From Adiantum capillus-veneris (lineage: Eukaryota; Streptophyta; Polypodiopsida; Polypodiales; Pteridaceae), in NCBI GenBank assembly GCA_014529385.2, contig CM043962.1, positions 49,074,098 to 49,134,097 of the forward strand: a DNA stretch of 60,000 nt. Direction: 5' to 3'. A model generated the notes under the pieces. That model was given only the letters and a program-made list of their open reading frames with translations. It did no database searches and was not told the origin of the DNA. Position numbers and translations under genes: made by a program. Positions 56,453 through 60,000 of this stretch are shown here, piece after piece; positions within the stretch are counted from its first letter, which is position 1; every line of letters starts with the position of its first letter.

Positions 56453-58039
56453 ACTCATGAGAAAATGACCAAGGATTTATGGCAAAAAGTGATGGGAGAA
56501 TTTTGACAGAGTTTCCCCTAGAATGGGAGCAAAAACTCAAGACAAAATAACTCAAAATCACACTCAAATGTGCCAAGAACGTGTATGGTTTACTTGCGAC
56601 AAAAAATGACAGAGTCTCCTCTGTACGGGGAGAAAAATCTCAAACCCAACAGTACAAAATCAATGCATAAAGTGACAAAAAGCAACCACTAGGCATAAGA
56701 CTGGCGTAACAAACTATTGTGTGATCGCCAACTCGACATCAAAAGAAAAAGTGTCCGTCCAAATACATGGCCTATAGCGAGGATACCGAAAAAGAGGTAC
56801 TCCAGCAACCTCTATCATTGAAAGTGTCTCAACATTCGAGAACACCCCAGCTCAAGAAAACCTCACGTAAACGACCCTCCAAAGGCTAAGCAGACTCAAG
56901 GCTAGTCGTAGTCTCAGGAAGGGCTCTTCCAGTCCGAGTCTTTGAAACAGCCAGGAAAACTATCAAAATTGCCAAAAAAATGGCTCCACACAATGTACTC
57001 GGGGGTGCACTATGTGATCATGTTAATGTATAACATGAGTTCGAAAGGAGGGGTTTTAAAATGCTAAAAACTAAGGCAATTTAACAGAAATACATTAAAA
57101 TAAGGGGTTTTTATATTCAATTTTGGAAAACTTTCCTAAAATAAGGGGTCATTTTAATCATTTGGACATGTTAAAAGAGGGGTTTTTTTAATACCCGCGA
57201 ATGCACGTTATATAGGGGGTCAGTAAATGATGAACCCCCTAAGACGATGTACAATAGGCAGTAACGTACATGAGAAATCACGCACAAACAAGCACCAAAA
57301 AATTGGGTACATGTAGTAAGCAAATCCCTGTGAGGATATGTGCTCTCAAAAGAGCTCAATAGCATTGTGTGTGCTCAAGAAAGTATGCATCTGTCAACGC
57401 ATGACCATTCACAAAGAAAATTGCCGGCCAAATGACTGCCAAGTATGCTTGAAAGGCGATGTACCTTCAAGTATCTGAAAGCCTGTAAAACCTGTAAGGT
57501 TCCCCCTTTAATGTTCATGAAGAATGCTACACCTCGACCGAAAAGTGATCTACGGTTGGATCTCCAATGCTAACAGCACCTGTAGTGTCGATGTCAAATC
57601 TATTCCTCCGAGCAGTGTGCTCAGGAAAACACATCTCTCAAGAGACCGCCATCCCAAAGAGTAGTTGCGCTCCATGTCCCACCAATCGAGCAAAAGTCTG
57701 GCTCGCGGTGAGAATGGTGGACTCAAGAGAAATCCATAGGTGTATGCATCAAAAAACCACAAAAGACATATATCGAGTCTCTCTCTGTGTCTGAGAGTGA
57801 TGTCGATGTTGAAAAAGGATGTCGGAGATGTCGTAGATGATGTCAAAGAAGAGTCAATGCCAAAAATTGAGATTGAGTAGAGTCAATGGCGAAAAGTGGA
57901 GACAATTTTGAAAGGTAGAGTCGATGCCAAAAGCCAAAATGTGCACACACACTCTCTGTGTGTTGATGTCGGAGCGCGGATGTCAGATATCCAAAACCAG
58001 AGAGACGAAGTCGATGTTGGAGAAGTGGTAATGTCTTTG

Positions 58040-58115
<76 letters not shown>

Positions 58116-58354
58116 TTGTAGTGCTGCCAGAAGAAGCCAACAATACGAGTCTTCAGTTCTCCATTACTCTTTCTATAGAGTTGCTCAATATTTGTGTTTT
58201 GCTTTCACCAAGACGTTGTTACAAGATCTCCAACTGCAGACGGTCGAGCTCCTACTACAGAACTATGTGAAAAATCACATGCTATAAGGCTTTGAGCCTT
58301 AGATCAAAATGATGCTCGTGCATGCACCATTGTCAAATCCGAGAGAGCCACCGT
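56453..58354 (-). other. C7 leader region with microsatellite
   Basis: About 1.9 kb between primer site and gag ATG, longer than usual for copia, so it may contain insertions. Near 57030-57220 GGGG-rich words (AAGGGGTTT, GAGGGGTTTT, AGGGGGTC) recur. No coding seen. Confidence 0.55.
58040..58109. repeat. Compound microsatellite (TC)12(AC)23
   Basis: TC tract to 58064, AC tract to 58109. It lies in the C7 leader about 250 bases from the primer site. Confidence 0.97.
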
Positions 58355-58366
58355 GCTTTGATACCA
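58355..58366 (-). other. Primer binding site of C7
   Basis: The minus strand reads TGGTATCAAAGC, two bases after the LTR end at 58369. Confidence 0.85.
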
Positions 58367-58368
58367 CT

Positions 58369-58533
58369 TGTGAGGTGAGCAGATGCATATGAGAGCGAGT
58401 GCAGGAGAGTACACTCGGTGTGGATGGAGCTATTGTGGATAACTATCCACATCTCCTTATTGCTTTATGTATTAAAGAATAAGGTTAGAGTACAAAGATG
58501 GGCGACACTCCCAGTATGGCTTGCACCCTTACA
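58369..58533 (-). repeat. 5' LTR of C7
   Basis: 165 bases; on the minus strand TGTAAGGGTGCAAGCC...CTCACCTCACA. Related to the C1 3' LTR at 6236-6451 and without its 51-base internal duplication. Both belong to one copia family. Confidence 0.85.
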
Positions 58534-58830
58534 CCAATGAATTGAGAAACAAAAACACCATTGGAAAATAGGTTAGTGGCTATACCACAGATGACTCACA
58601 GTCACAAATGATGATACCAATTCTTGAAGTGGAAGAGCCATGCCACAACCCTTATGGGAAATGATAAGGAATGAGAAGGATGGTAGTGCTACTTTTAAGT
58701 CTAAACCTATTGCTGAGATCAACTGGAGCATGAATTTAACCAAGGAGATATACAATCTCTATATTGTGACGCATGAACAAAAGAATCTATAAAGAGTAAA
58801 CCTGAAACGTCAAAAAAAATTCTGTCTTTT
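58534..58830. other. Non-coding flank, possible gag remnant
   Basis: Frames are short. EIYNLYIVTHEQKNL near 58745 may belong to the gypsy relic that follows. Confidence 0.35.
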
Positions 58831-59960
58831 ATGGAAGAACATGAAACAAGATTGGAGGTTAGGGTAGTGTCCTCACAATGGAAGCCAATTCCAAAGATGA
58901 TGGGCACTAATGGCCTATATAAACTAATGTCTACTCCTATACAATGCATGATAACTCTCTTTGAGTTGTTAAAGATTAGACAACATCTATGGGAAGAGGT
59001 GCGTAAAAACTTAGAGAAGATGGGTTTTAGAATTCCTCTTCAAGACATCCCCTTAGATGATCAAATGGGTAAAATGACACAAGACAAACCAGAGGCAAAA
59101 TCAGTAGCTATAAACAAGGTGGGTGACTATTGTGAAGGATGTAAGGAAATACCACCTTACTAGTGGAACATAAAGCGATTAAAATGATTGCTATACTTGA
59201 TAGCGGGGCTAGAGTGGCCATTGCCACCAAAGATATATGGGAGAAATGGGAAAGACCAGGTCTCAAGAAAACAAGAATGAAAATAAAACTTGTGTATGGT
59301 TATGTTGAGATACTTGTCGATATGTTGGAGCAAATGATAGTAGCATGTTGTGGGATAGAGTATGAACATACCTTTGTAATAGTAGATTTTGGTAAGGGCA
59401 ATAACTTTGACATCATTTTGGGGAGACCATTTATGCATCAACTTAAAATCGTGCAAGATTGAGGCTACGACCACGTCTACTTGAGGCACGAAGAGAATCA
59501 ATGTAAAAGACCAAGCTTTAGAGATGTTAGTCGGACTTCTATGGAGGAATTTGACTCAGCAACATTCAATGCAAGAGATACCTACATGGCTAAGGACAAA
59601 AGCACATCTTTGGATGTGTGGATCTTCTGAGTGTGAGAGCTTGGCAAGAGAAGATTGTATCCTAGAGAGACCAGTAGAGGATAAGGATTATATCTTAGAA
59701 CTATTTCTCGAGGACTTGTTTGGGCCTTTTGGCTGGGAACAAATATTGGCTACTTTAGATGTATGTGTAAATGAGGTAACCCCAACAAACTTTTGTGACA
59801 TGATGGCTATGATATAGCGAATCATGGTTACAGACAGAGCACTTAGATACACAAAAAATTATTGAGTGTAAACATATAGTTGATGAGATTTCCATTAGGG
59901 ATTCGAGTGACAAAAACGAGGAAGAACAAATCAAACTCAATCCATTAAGCACTTTGTTTG
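58831..59960 (+). pseudogene. G6 gypsy gag end and protease relic, runs off the right side
   Basis: 58831-59160 has LYKLMSTPIQCMITLFELLK, the pre-protease segment of plant gypsy elements. After a one-base shift at about 59160 comes protease: IAILDSGARVAIA (DSGA loop near 59192), YEHTFVIVDFG and IILGRPFMHQL (ILGRP). A stop at 59459 and changed frames follow (EEFDSATFNARDTYMAKD, then CESLAREDCILERPVEDKDY). Protease motifs are intact. Reverse transcriptase would lie beyond 60000. It is related in style to T1 and G5. Confidence 0.75.
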
Positions 59961-60000
59961 CTTAATGGCGTTAAAAAAAAACTCAACATCTTACTCAATT

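Overview
The window looks like nuclear DNA of a land plant, from a repeat-rich region. It is almost wholly made of decayed, nested LTR retrotransposons. I saw no complete host gene, no tRNA or rRNA gene and no bacterial feature. Evidence for a plant: Ty1/copia and Ty3/gypsy chromovirus and Tat-like pol genes, a Tat-type second RNase H, many initiator-Met-tRNA primer sites (TGGTATCAGAGC type), and fragments of a pentatricopeptide (PPR) gene and an HSP70 gene. The PPR wording faintly suggests a fern or other seed-free plant; this is only a low-confidence impression.

Layout. 1-985: 3' relic of a chromovirus (G1) with a degenerate tandem array. 986-4829: no gene, an (AT)30 tract and a TATA-like site. 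4830-6451: 3' part of a copia element with its LTR (C1). 6700-8125 (-): gypsy gag with zinc knuckles (G2). 8129-8712: LTR plus primer site. 8938-13590 (-): full-domain but broken chromovirus (G3). 14124-23541 (+): Tat-like element with ~2 kb LTRs and two RNase H domains (T1). 23542-28243 (-): copia pol (C2), split by a 3.2 kb element without coding capacity (N1, 24640-27868), which has a perfect TCCAA target duplication and a five-fold polypurine-tract array.

28244-43852 (-): a second chromovirus (G4). Its integrase is split by a ~1.9 kb solo-LTR-like insertion that carries a PPR fragment (30496-32430). Its leader is split by a nearly intact copia element (C3, 36436-41941) with a CTACT target duplication and LTRs that differ at 4 of 192 positions. 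43853-49500: LTR pieces, long CT tracts and copia fragments (C4, C5).

49600-55082 is the least explained part. It holds a gypsy linker fragment, a coiled-coil/RRM-like ORF, two unrecognised protein-coding relics (50521-51797 + and 54128-55082 -) and an HSP70 fragment. 55086-58533: two copia gag relics in opposite orientation, one with its 5' LTR. 58831-60000: a gypsy gag-protease relic running off the right edge.

The genes do not form a host pathway. The common theme is silencing and decay: in-frame TAG stops where CAG is expected, and catalytic Asp/Glu replaced by Asn/Lys through G-to-A changes, recur across unrelated elements.
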